This document shows positions 4,714 to 12,679 of a stretch of DNA of 37,814 nt, one piece after another. Location of the stretch: IMG/VR virus record IMGVR_UViG_3300049914_000198, positions 1 to 37,814 of that record. The stretch is one strand, 5' to 3'. A model generated the notes under the pieces. The model saw only the letters and a program-made list of their open reading frames with translations, was not told the DNA's origin and did no database searches. This DNA comes from a virus. The position numbers and the translations under genes were made by a program. Each line of letters starts with the position of its first letter. Within the stretch, counting starts at the first letter, position 1.

Positions 4714-6625
4714 AATCCCCAGACCCGTGTTGTCTACCCCGTTCCCCGATATCCCTCGGCTGTGGACGTGCCCGAAGACCGGGTTGAAGGTTCCTAAAGG
4801 GTTACAAGAGAATCTTGATTGGCGTTCTTCGTTGCTTAGAAAAGCTAAAAATGATATAATCCTGCAACGGGATTTACTCGCGGCTTGTAAAGTAAGCCAG
4901 TTGTTCTGGATAAATGCGTTTGCGTGGACATATCATCAGTTCGAGGTGGACATTGCCACAGGAGAACGAAGAGAATGTAAACACCCCCACATGCCGTTTA
5001 TAACGTGGACGATACAGGATGAACTGCAAAATGATTTTGAAACGTGTTTTTTAAACGCAAAGGATATCCTGATTGATAAATCCAGAGACATGGGGGCAAG
5101 TTGGTGCTGTGTGAATTTTCTGCATTGGCTGTGGCTATTTAATCCTGATTCGCAGTTACTGGAGATGTCGCGTACGCGGGAATATGTTGACCAGCCAGGA
5201 AATATGAAAGCGTTGTTTCAGAAACATGATTATATAAATGAATGGCTCCCTGATTGGATGCGGCCTGAAGAGTGTATGCAGGGCGAAAGAAACCGCACGA
5301 AGATGCACATGAAGAATGTTTGGAACGGCAGTACAATAGACGGTGAATCCACGACGGAACATGCGGCTAAAGGTGATAGGCGTAAGGTCGGTTTGCTGGA
5401 TGAATTTGCTATGGTAGAATACGGTGCGGCTATGAACCAGGCGACAAGAGATGCCTGTTTAATGAGAATTTTTAATTCCACGGTTTGTGGCGCAGGAACA
5501 GAGTATAGTAAACTTAAAAACTCTGGTAGGGTTAAAGTTTTTATAATGCCGTTTTATGAGCACCCGGAAAAAGGTAAGGGGCGTTATGTTAAACCCACGG
5601 ATACAGGAGGGTTTGATATTTCTTCTCCGTGGTTAGAACAGGAAATGTTGGTACGTTCTCCCAGAGAAGTAGCCACAGAAATTCTAAGACAGGATATAGA
5701 ATCAGGTGATAGATTTTTTACCACGCATAATATAGATAAACATAAGGTTATGTATGGTAAAGAACCTCTTACCGTTTGGAATATAAATCTAAAACCGAAT
5801 ATTGCGAAATCCGCGGTACGAGATATTATCAGGAGTAAGAGCCAGGATTCCTACACCTTGTCGAAAACTTCGCAGGGAAATTTAAAAGTATGGGTTCCGT
5901 TAATTCTGGGAAGACCAGACCAATCAAAGGCATATATTTTTGGTATTGATTTAGGAAAAGGTCAGGGGGCATCGAATTCTGTTGTTTCTATAAAGTGTAA
6001 AGAGACCGGGGAAAAAATAGCTGAATGGTGTTGTGCCACAGTTCCACCGTATGATATGGCCTATGTTGTTGTGGCGTTGGCTTTATGGTGTGGTGGGAGA
6101 AAACCACATGGTATCCCGTTTTTAAAATGGGAGATGAACGGCCCAGGTTGGGATTTCGGCAGGATAATGGTAAAGGAATTTTATTATCCGTATTACCATA
6201 GGAATATTTCTCCTGGAAAATTGGTTGATGAAAAATCAGATAGTTATGGTTGGCACAACCACACCCAGAGTAAGTTTGAATTGCTTGCTCTTTATGACCG
6301 AGTCCTTGCACACGGGGGATATGTTAATCACTCGGTAGAAGCATTGGAAGAGGCAAAATATTATGTACATCTGTCCGAAGGTGGAATAGGGCCGGCATTT
6401 TTAACAGAGGAAAGTGCGTCTGCCAGAAAAACCCACGGAGACAGGGTTATGGCCGATGCGCTTACTCTTGAAGATTCTGATATTCCGAAGAGGTCTAGTA
6501 AATATGATGGTGATGTAATCCCTGAACGGTCTATGGGTTTTAGACTACAACAGGAAATTGCCAAGAAGAACAGAAAAAATAAATCATGGCGAAGAGAATA
6601 TGATTTTAGCAGGGCGGTAAACTAA
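4694..6625 (+). CDS. terL: Terminase large subunit
   Basis: 643 residues, the usual length for the ATP-driven packaging motor and nuclease. The ATPase domain shows a Walker A-like KSRDMGASW (residues 129-137) and a Walker B LLDEF with D236 and E237. The nuclease domain has the RNase H-like FGIDLGKG (D419) and a late acidic pair in HGDRVMADAL (D583, D588). The GTG start at 4694 has AGAGGTGG a few bases upstream and lies inside the preceding gene, so the two are translationally coupled. The protein docks on the portal and cuts concatemers into genome lengths. The stop shares a base with the next ATG. Residue assignments are by eye; the family is certain. Confidence 0.95.
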   Translation: MSQNLIEIPRPVLSTPFPDIPRLWTCPKTGLKVPKGLQENLDWRSSLLRKAKNDIILQRDLLAACKVSQLFWINAFAWTYHQFEVDIATGERRECKHPHMPFITWTIQDELQNDFETCFLNAKDILIDKSRDMGASWCCVNFLHWLWLFNPDSQLLEMSRTREYVDQPGNMKALFQKHDYINEWLPDWMRPEECMQGERNRTKMHMKNVWNGSTIDGESTTEHAAKGDRRKVGLLDEFAMVEYGAAMNQATRDACLMRIFNSTVCGAGTEYSKLKNSGRVKVFIMPFYEHPEKGKGRYVKPTDTGGFDISSPWLEQEMLVRSPREVATEILRQDIESGDRFFTTHNIDKHKVMYGKEPLTVWNINLKPNIAKSAVRDIIRSKSQDSYTLSKTSQGNLKVWVPLILGRPDQSKAYIFGIDLGKGQGASNSVVSIKCKETGEKIAEWCCATVPPYDMAYVVVALALWCGGRKPHGIPFLKWEMNGPGWDFGRIMVKEFYYPYYHRNISPGKLVDEKSDSYGWHNHTQSKFELLALYDRVLAHGGYVNHSVEALEEAKYYVHLSEGGIGPAFLTEESASARKTHGDRVMADALTLEDSDIPKRSSKYDGDVIPERSMGFRLQQEIAKKNRKNKSWRREYDFSRAVN

Positions 6626-6786
6626 TGCTAACGACAAAAGACCTGAAAGAAATGTTGATAATAAAAGTTGGAAAGATTGGCAAAATGATAGCCTATCTAA
6701 AAACTGAGGACGATACGATAGATGTGGCCTATGACCTTGAAGAGCTACAACAAGAAATTTTAGGTCTTCTTGGAGAGTTAACCTAA
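6625..6786 (+). CDS. Small helical protein between terminase and portal
   Basis: 53 codons, sharing one base with the terminase stop and one with the portal start (TAATG at both ends). The sequence is nearly all helix, with heptad-like leucine and isoleucine spacing (LKEMLIIKVGKIGKMIAYLK, then DLEELQQEILGLLGEL), so it probably forms a coiled coil. No family is recognised. Its placement suggests a packaging or portal-assembly accessory. Confidence 0.6.
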   Translation: MLTTKDLKEMLIIKVGKIGKMIAYLKTEDDTIDVAYDLEELQQEILGLLGELT

Positions 6787-8645
6787 TGCGTGATAATATA
6801 AGTAATAGTATAGCGACCTCGGCCAACCCTATTGTGCCCACGAAGGTACAGGAAATTGTGAAACAGGGTTATGAGCGTATGCGGAATTACCGTTTAGCTA
6901 CGGCTATGTTTATAAAGGAATACGTCGGCAGTTACTATCGGAACGAGGCCGGCCTTACAGGAGAGGAACCATTAAACCTAGTATTCCACAATATCAGGGC
7001 TATGGTGCCTACACTTGTAATGCGAAACCCGATAAATAAAGTTGTTACTCCGATTCTTCAGAATAGACCCTATGCAGAACTTTTAAGCCTGGGGCTTAAC
7101 ACGATAAACAAACAGATGAAGTTGGATAAGATTCTCCGCGGTTGGGTTACTGCCGCTTTATTCGGATGGGGCATTATAAAAGTAGGGCTTTGCGCCAAGG
7201 GAGAATTTTTAGAATTCGGTGATATGCGTGTAGACCCAGGACAGATTTATGCAGCCCTGATTGATTTGGATATGTTTGTTCTTGACCCGCTTTGCAGAAG
7301 TCTTGAAGAGGCGTTGTTCCAGGGTCATAGAACTATGGTTCCGCGGCAACTCCTCTTGGACACCGAAGGATACGACCACGATGAGGTTGCAAAACTCCCG
7401 CCCACGCGTTCTATTTTTAGACCTGATTATATCGCCAATATGACCAGAAAATTTATCGGCATGTACCAACAGATATCCATGCAGGACATGGTAGATGTTG
7501 TGGAATTGTATGTGCCGGAATCTAATGTAATAGTCACGATACCAGACCCCTATCAGACCTACTCACATAAATATATTGGTGTGGTAGATTACGAAGGACC
7601 GAAGGAGGGACCATATGTTCATTTGTCTTTTACACCCCCTGTCCCTGGGAATCCGTTTCCTGTTGCTCCTGTGTCTATGTGGTTTGATTTGCACCGTATG
7701 GCTAACAGGATGCTCTCGAAAATAATGGACCAGGCCGACCGCCAAAAAGATGTGCTGGTTTATAACCCCGCGCAGGCAGATGAAGCGCAGGAAATTGTTG
7801 ACGCAAGAGATGGTGATTCTGTAATGTCCACGAATCCTGAAGGTGTTAAGGTTATTAGCTACGGTGGGCAGGAACGAAATAATGAAATAATGTTAAACCA
7901 GTTGCAGATGTGGTATAATTATATTTCAGGAAATCCAGATGCTACCACAGGGAATATGACAGCGGCCACTAAAGGTTCACAGGACACAGCGACACGGGCG
8001 CAGATTATGCAAGCTAATGCCGGCATTACCGTGGAAGACGCAAAAGGAATTTTATATGATGCCACCGCTGAGGTAAACCGAAGATTTGCGTGGTATCTAC
8101 ACTATGACCCGTTTATAAATTTGCCGATGATAAAACGTACTACGGATAATCAGGAAATGCAGGTTTCTCTTACACCAGAACAGAGGTGCGGGGAATTCGA
8201 CCAGTTTAATTTTGAAATTGTTGCCCGCTCCATGAGTCCCGTAGACCCAGGCGCGAGAGCGAAAGCATTGTTGGATTTTTGTTCCACGGTATTGCCCGCG
8301 GCTGTAGCATCAGCGATGCAGATGATGCAGTTGGGACAACAATTTAATTTGCAATTATATTTAGGTACTGTAGCTGAAGAGATGGGGATTAGTGATTTAC
8401 TCGCAGGGATATTCGAAGACCCGTTATTTATACAGAAGATGCAGTTGATGGTAACTCTGGGCATAAAAGACCCTGGGAAAGGAACGTACAGTGGTGGCGG
8501 AGAAAGTGGTTTACCGAATACGATGGCAGGTATTTTACAGAACGGTGGCTCTCCAGTGAGCCAGGTAAACGAAGGTTTTAGTACACAGGTTAGACAGAAC
8601 GCCCAAGAGGTTGCGGCTGTGGGGCCTGGGCAGATGAATAGATAA
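6786..8645 (+). CDS. Portal (head-tail connector) protein
   Basis: 619 residues following terminase, the normal length and place for a portal. The N-terminal part (YERMRNYRLATAMFIKEYVG, LNLVFHNIRAMVPTLVMRNP) and the central region with WGIIKVGL, MRVDPGQIY and FVLDPL match portals of phages with large divergent connectors. A glutamine- and alanine-rich stem with TATRAQIMQANAGITVEDAK follows, and a C-terminal glycine- and serine-rich tail. The protein forms the dodecameric ring for DNA entry and exit at one capsid vertex. It overlaps its downstream neighbour by one base. The call combines context with typical sequence features. Confidence 0.85.
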   Translation: MRDNISNSIATSANPIVPTKVQEIVKQGYERMRNYRLATAMFIKEYVGSYYRNEAGLTGEEPLNLVFHNIRAMVPTLVMRNPINKVVTPILQNRPYAELLSLGLNTINKQMKLDKILRGWVTAALFGWGIIKVGLCAKGEFLEFGDMRVDPGQIYAALIDLDMFVLDPLCRSLEEALFQGHRTMVPRQLLLDTEGYDHDEVAKLPPTRSIFRPDYIANMTRKFIGMYQQISMQDMVDVVELYVPESNVIVTIPDPYQTYSHKYIGVVDYEGPKEGPYVHLSFTPPVPGNPFPVAPVSMWFDLHRMANRMLSKIMDQADRQKDVLVYNPAQADEAQEIVDARDGDSVMSTNPEGVKVISYGGQERNNEIMLNQLQMWYNYISGNPDATTGNMTAATKGSQDTATRAQIMQANAGITVEDAKGILYDATAEVNRRFAWYLHYDPFINLPMIKRTTDNQEMQVSLTPEQRCGEFDQFNFEIVARSMSPVDPGARAKALLDFCSTVLPAAVASAMQMMQLGQQFNLQLYLGTVAEEMGISDLLAGIFEDPLFIQKMQLMVTLGIKDPGKGTYSGGGESGLPNTMAGILQNGGSPVSQVNEGFSTQVRQNAQEVAAVGPGQMNR

Positions 8646-9010
8646 TGGTAATAAAAATTTATAAATGTGTTTGTGGGTGTGAGTTTGAGAACGATGAAAC
8701 GCACACCAACGATTTTCCTGTGTGCCCGAAATGCGGATATCAGCAGACTATAAAAGAATTAAAACGTGTTGTACAGAAACCTTTTAGTAATAGCGATAAT
8801 AGTGTGGCCCACAGACACGGGGATTTTGAATTAATCTCTGATTCGTTGGCGGTACCTGTAGGGCAGATTGCCGAACACCGACAGAATTTTCCTGATGTGG
8901 AAGTTAGACCAGATGGAAGACCGAGATTCACCTCGATAAAGCAATATGATAACTACATGAAGAAGACTGGCTTTCTGAAGCAAAGCCACGGAAAAATAGT
9001 AGGTCCATAA
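8645..9010 (+). CDS. FmdB-type zinc-ribbon protein
   Basis: 121 residues with an N-terminal zinc ribbon of CVCGC (residues 8-12) and CPKCGYQQT (about 27-35), the FmdB/putative regulatory zinc-ribbon arrangement. The C-terminal half includes VEVRPDGRPRFTSIKQYDNY followed by MKKTGFLKQ, a segment I recognise from phage proteins encoded next to portals. It is coupled to the portal gene by TAATG. It could act in capsid or portal assembly or bind nucleic acid; the exact role is unknown. Confidence 0.65.
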   Translation: MVIKIYKCVCGCEFENDETHTNDFPVCPKCGYQQTIKELKRVVQKPFSNSDNSVAHRHGDFELISDSLAVPVGQIAEHRQNFPDVEVRPDGRPRFTSIKQYDNYMKKTGFLKQSHGKIVGP

Positions 9011-9015
9011 GCAAC

Positions 9016-9031
9016 GCTAGCCGACGCTAGC
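9016..9031 (+). other. GCTAGC hairpin between zinc ribbon and scaffold genes
   Basis: Two copies of GCTAGC separated by CGAC form a 6-bp stem with a 4-base loop, inside a duplicated ACGCTAGC word. The sequence after it (TTTACCCTT) is not a proper T-run, so it may be a weak pause site, RNA-processing site or mRNA 5' stabiliser for the abundant scaffold and capsid transcripts. Confidence 0.35.
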
Positions 9032-9059
9032 TTTACCCTTAATGGAAAAGGAATATAAA

Positions 9060-10205
9060 ATGGCAGATGAAACAAAAGTAGAAAAAACCGCTGAAGAAAT
9101 TGCCGCAACAACGGCGAAGGCGGAACAAGTAGTGGCTGATAAAAAATTAGAGGCCACTGTAAAAGAAGGTTTAAGTAAGGCGTTTACTGACTCTAATTCT
9201 ACCCCGGCAGAAGAACCCAAACCGGCAGAAGAATCAGACGGAACCGATGAATCTACCCCGGATGAACCGGCAGAGGAATCGGATGATGCTGATGATTCTA
9301 CCCCAGGTGAGGAACCAGAACCGGCAGAAGGAGATGAACCTGAAGAGGATGCGTCTACCCCGGAGAAAACCCCGGCAGACACTGGTGAAGTAAAAATCCC
9401 AGACCAATACATCCGAGCAGCGATTCATCAAAAATGGTCAATAGGAGATATAAAGGAATTGCAAGAGGCAAATCCGAAACTTGCACTAAAGACATTTAAG
9501 AAACTGTACGATGATACCAATAGATTATCTCAGGAATTCGCATCTATTGGGCGTAAACGTATGGAGGATGCCAGGAAACCAGTAGAGAAAAAGGCTGAGG
9601 AAAAACCTAAAGATTTTGCTATAGACCTTACAAAGGTTAAAGCAGAGTATGGTGACGACCCGATTGTGGGGGTAGTAGAGGCGTTGGCAGAACACAATGC
9701 CGAGTTGATGAAAAAACTCGAACAGGTTGTTCCAGTGGCCAAACCTTCAGGAAAGTCCGAAGCCGAGATTCGTGCTGAAATCAGAGAGAACCAGGCTGTT
9801 GAAAAACAGGTCAATGCTTTCTTTGGTGACAGGACGATGGAACTCTACACTGATTTTTATGGTACAGTTTCCAAGGGTTCTGTTGATTGGTCTTCGTTGA
9901 CCGGCGAACAGCAAACCAATAGAATGACTGTATTAAATTTGGCAGACCAGATATGTATTGGTGCACAGTCACAGGGCAAGAACATGACCGTTGAAGAGGC
10001 TATGGAAAAGGCTCATCTTATTGTGAGTGCCCGTGTGTTAGAGAGTATTGTCCGTGAGGACATTAAAAAACAAGTAAGTAAATTTAGTAAAGCTAAAACC
10101 CTGCACCCGCATGCTACTACCACGGTGGCGGATAGTAATAAACCGAAAACCGAGGAAGAGTTAAATGCTAAGGTTGCTTTAGGGTTAAAGAAAGTTTTTG
10201 GCTAA
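9060..10205 (+). CDS. Scaffolding protein
   Basis: 381 residues from ATG 9060 (MADETKVEKTAEE), chosen because AAAAGGAA lies just upstream. An in-frame ATG at 9042 would add six residues but has no ribosome site. Immediately before the major capsid gene, it has the character of a scaffold: very acidic, low-complexity N-terminal third with imperfect repeats of (E/D)ESTPxEEPxPAE, then coiled-coil helices (RAEIRENQAVEKQVNAFFGD) and a basic C-terminal helix (EELNAKVALGLKKVFG) that would contact the capsid shell. It guides procapsid assembly and leaves before or during packaging. No protease is recognisable nearby, so exit without cleavage is possible. Confidence 0.8.
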   Translation: MADETKVEKTAEEIAATTAKAEQVVADKKLEATVKEGLSKAFTDSNSTPAEEPKPAEESDGTDESTPDEPAEESDDADDSTPGEEPEPAEGDEPEEDASTPEKTPADTGEVKIPDQYIRAAIHQKWSIGDIKELQEANPKLALKTFKKLYDDTNRLSQEFASIGRKRMEDARKPVEKKAEEKPKDFAIDLTKVKAEYGDDPIVGVVEALAEHNAELMKKLEQVVPVAKPSGKSEAEIRAEIRENQAVEKQVNAFFGDRTMELYTDFYGTVSKGSVDWSSLTGEQQTNRMTVLNLADQICIGAQSQGKNMTVEEAMEKAHLIVSARVLESIVREDIKKQVSKFSKAKTLHPHATTTVADSNKPKTEEELNAKVALGLKKVFG

Positions 10206-10219
10206 AGGAAAGGTAATGT

Positions 10220-11305
10220 ATGGCTATTAAACAAAGTGCATTACTCGACCTAATTGCCACGACTATAAATGACCTGCCGCATCAGGAATTTGAAGTAGGC
10301 TGGGATAACCAGGATTACGAGTTCTGTAGGATTTACCAACAGGAACGTATGGTTATTGACGGCGGTACTCAAATAGAACGTAAAATCGTTTTTGATGAGT
10401 CAGGTAATGCCAATTACAGACGGGTTTACGATATTGACAACCCAAAGGTTGACCAAATCGTAAAGACAATTAAAATCCCGTGGACTCTAATTGGCACGAA
10501 TTATTCGTGGGATGAGTTCGAGTTATTGCAACAGAAGAATTCAGTAAAGGGATTCGTTCAGGTAATTAAGGTAAAGCGTTTGGATGGTCTGTGGTCTCTG
10601 GCAAACCTCATTGAGGACAGAGCCTGGAAGACACCAACGTCTGCTACTGACGACCTGTATCCCTATGGTGTTCCGTATTATTTGAATATGTTCAATGCGG
10701 CTGGTAGTATTAACTCCAGCGCGGGTTTCCTTGGTGCTACAGTTGTGTACCAGGACGCTTCAACGGGTACAGTATGCGCCGGCATTGACGCAAACACGGA
10801 ACCGAAATGGAAAAATTATTGTGCTGTTTACACGGCGATTGACAATTCCTTCTTGAAGGCTTGTCGTTTGGCGTTGATGTACACGAACTTCAAAGTTCCG
10901 ATGTTCATTAATGACCCGCAGAGTAAACGGAACGCTGCAAAGAGAATTTACGCTGGCTTCGATACCGTTGCCGAATTAATGAATCTTGCAGATATGAGGG
11001 AAGATAACCACACTGGTAAAGAGTTGCTTGGTACCCTGACAGTTGATGAAGGCGGCATGTGCTTCCTGAATCGTCTGCCGGTTGTTCCGATTCCACAACT
11101 TAACAGCGCGAGTTATACCCCAGTTTATTGTGTCGATTTCTCGAAGTTTGTGCCTGTTGTTCACGATGGCTATTGGATGGAAGAAAAAGAGCCGATGGTC
11201 AGCAGGGGTCAGCACACTACTTACACTGTTTATCTTGACGGTGCACACAATAACTTGTGCCTTAATCGGCGTACCGCCGGTTTTGTTATGCACAAGAGTG
11301 CTTAA
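10220..11305 (+). CDS. Major capsid protein
   Basis: 361 residues after the scaffold, 15 bases downstream, with an AAGGAAAGG ribosome site and ATG 10220. The sequence begins MAIKQSALLDLIATTINDLP and has long stretches without low complexity, with WTLIGTNYSWDEFELLQQKN, DRAWKTPTSATDDLYPYGVP and LNRLPVVPIPQL. The pattern matches HK97-fold major capsid proteins of podovirus-like metagenomic phages known to me, including the Y-W-rich C-terminal part (HDGYWMEEKEPMVSRGQHTT). Cysteines at several positions are unusual for a capsid but not disqualifying. The assignment also rests on size and position. Confidence 0.85.
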   Translation: MAIKQSALLDLIATTINDLPHQEFEVGWDNQDYEFCRIYQQERMVIDGGTQIERKIVFDESGNANYRRVYDIDNPKVDQIVKTIKIPWTLIGTNYSWDEFELLQQKNSVKGFVQVIKVKRLDGLWSLANLIEDRAWKTPTSATDDLYPYGVPYYLNMFNAAGSINSSAGFLGATVVYQDASTGTVCAGIDANTEPKWKNYCAVYTAIDNSFLKACRLALMYTNFKVPMFINDPQSKRNAAKRIYAGFDTVAELMNLADMREDNHTGKELLGTLTVDEGGMCFLNRLPVVPIPQLNSASYTPVYCVDFSKFVPVVHDGYWMEEKEPMVSRGQHTTYTVYLDGAHNNLCLNRRTAGFVMHKSA

Positions 11306-11317
11306 AGGAGACTGACA

Positions 11318-12100
11318 ATGACTATAGGAAACTATAAGACCCAATACTTGGGTGTGCAGGGGGAGATTAGGTCAGGGACTGCTCCGAGTTATGACTTCCT
11401 GAAGGAAACTTATGTTACGTTACCTTCAGGTCGTAATGTGGGCGACAGAGAAGAATTGCCCAATGGTAAGGTATTTCGACTCGCTAAAGCTGGGGCGGCT
11501 ATTGCCACTACTGACTTAGCATGTTCGTTTGCCGCGGCTACTAAAATCGCTGCTGAGGCATTTGCGGCTGTCTCATTGATAAATACAAATGTTGTGTATA
11601 TTAATGAAGCTGGCATTACTGCCGACCAGTTGCGTGGTGGTGAGATAATCATTTATAGAAATGGTTATAGTACACATTTTAGTTGTGGTGTAATCGGTAA
11701 TACCGCGTCTGACGCGAGTAACAATGTTACTGTGTATCTGGATATGAGCCTACCATACGCATTAACTACTAGTGATACCTTCGAGATGATGTTAAATCCG
11801 TGGTCTGATTTAAGACAGACTAATTACGGCGGAAGAGCTTCATTTGCCGGCATGCCGGTAGTTACAGTCGCATCAGGTTCATACTTCTGGATTCAGACCT
11901 ATGGCCCAATTTGGTGCGCCCCACAATCAGGGGTCGGTGCAAGTGCCTATGTTCGTTCCGTGTATTTCAGACATGATGGTTCGCTGGACATTCGTGGTAA
12001 TATCGGAACCTATGTTACAGACCAGCTTGCTGGTTTTGTAATCGAATACGACGCTTCTGCCCAAGGCCCGCCATTAGTTTGTTTAACAGTTTGGAAGTAA
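11318..12100 (+). CDS. Capsid decoration or minor head protein
   Basis: 260 residues directly downstream of the capsid gene with an AAAGGAGA ribosome site. Alanine-, glycine- and threonine-rich beta composition, no charged clusters, features such as LPNGKVFRLAKAGAAIATTD and GGEIIIYRNGYSTHFSCGVI, and a conserved-looking WSDLRQTNYGGRASFAGMPV segment. In related genomes proteins with this character sit beside the major capsid protein and are taken to be head decoration or a second shell component. No enzyme motif is seen. The function is inferred from position and composition. Confidence 0.65.
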   Translation: MTIGNYKTQYLGVQGEIRSGTAPSYDFLKETYVTLPSGRNVGDREELPNGKVFRLAKAGAAIATTDLACSFAAATKIAAEAFAAVSLINTNVVYINEAGITADQLRGGEIIIYRNGYSTHFSCGVIGNTASDASNNVTVYLDMSLPYALTTSDTFEMMLNPWSDLRQTNYGGRASFAGMPVVTVASGSYFWIQTYGPIWCAPQSGVGASAYVRSVYFRHDGSLDIRGNIGTYVTDQLAGFVIEYDASAQGPPLVCLTVWK

Positions 12101-12110
12101 GGAGAGAAAC

Positions 12111-12254
12111 ATGACAGATAAATCAACACAAGAAGAGGTGGCCACAAAACCACCTGTAAGACCTGCGAGTTATGATTTCTCCAAAGATATGCCGAAGTAT
12201 CTGGCGAAGAAATTGGCGGATTCAAAGGCTGCGAAGGTAAAAGTGAAGAAGTAA
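12111..12254 (+). CDS. Small basic protein, 47 aa
   Basis: ATG 12111 with a perfect AAGGAGAG ribosome site; stop at 12252. The N-terminus is acidic and polar (MTDKSTQEEVATKPPVRPAS) and the C-terminus is strongly lysine-rich (LAKKLADSKAAKVKVKK), which fits nucleic-acid or capsid-interior binding. It is the last gene before the strong terminator at 12262-12309, so it closes the capsid transcription block. No family is known. Confidence 0.6.
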   Translation: MTDKSTQEEVATKPPVRPASYDFSKDMPKYLAKKLADSKAAKVKVKK

Positions 12255-12261
12255 GTTCGTT

Positions 12262-12309
12262 GTCCTCCCCCGATTCTTCTCAGCGAGGAGTCGGGGGTAG
12301 GACTTTTTT
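12262..12309 (+). terminator. Strong intrinsic terminator inside the late operon
   Basis: GTCCTCCCCCGA (12262-12273) pairs with TCGGGGG-T-AGGAC (12291-12303), giving 12 bp with one bulged T. CTTCTC/GAGGAG continues the stem to a short AGC-type loop, and TTTTTT follows at 12304-12309. This is a textbook Rho-independent terminator. It separates the head genes from the tail genes and would lower tail-gene expression unless read through or bypassed by a promoter. Confidence 0.85.
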
Positions 12310-12337
12310 AGAAACCTTAGCTGAGAGGAAAAATATT

Positions 12338-12676
12338 ATGAAGATTAATTTTGAACAAACTTTAAAAGACATGGACGGCAAGGACATTACTGAGGGCAAA
12401 GAGAAAAAAGTTCTCACCCTGGATAAAGTCTGTGTGAACGCTCTCCTATCTGAGAATCAGGATGACCGACAGAGCGGCGAGGACAAACTAAAAGTTTTTC
12501 AACTTGCCAAGAAAATCTATGGGGCAGGAGAAGTTGAAGTTACCGCTGAGGAAATTGTTTTAATAAAAAATAAAGTGGGGAGATTTTATCTGCCATTGGT
12601 GGTAGGTCAAGTCTACGAAATTCTTGAAAAGACCCCGATTGTACCGCGCAGAACACCGAAAAAATTAGAGGAATAA
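12338..12676 (+). CDS. Hypothetical 112-aa head-tail region protein
   Basis: 112 residues from ATG 12338 (MKINFEQTLKDMDGKDITEG), preceded by GAGAGGAAA. An upstream TTG-led extension would run through the terminator hairpin and was rejected. The protein is charged and largely helical: a beta-hairpin-like start (KINFEQTLKDMDG), then EDKLKVFQLAKKIYGAGEVE, VTAEEIVLIKNKVGRFYLPL and VVGQVYEILEKTP. The form recalls small proteins encoded between capsid and adaptor in Gram-negative phages, sometimes linked to neck assembly. No specific function can be assigned. Confidence 0.65.
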   Translation: MKINFEQTLKDMDGKDITEGKEKKVLTLDKVCVNALLSENQDDRQSGEDKLKVFQLAKKIYGAGEVEVTAEEIVLIKNKVGRFYLPLVVGQVYEILEKTPIVPRRTPKKLEE

Positions 12677-12679
12677 TAT

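Noticed and set aside
8150-8704. Long antisense frame (184 codons) opposite the portal gene
   Set aside because: It has no ribosome site or motif, runs against the operon direction and mirrors the codon usage of the portal gene.
12260-12337. TTG-led extension of the 112-aa gene through the terminator
   Set aside because: It would translate across a strong intrinsic terminator hairpin; ATG 12338 has its own good GAGAGGAAA site.
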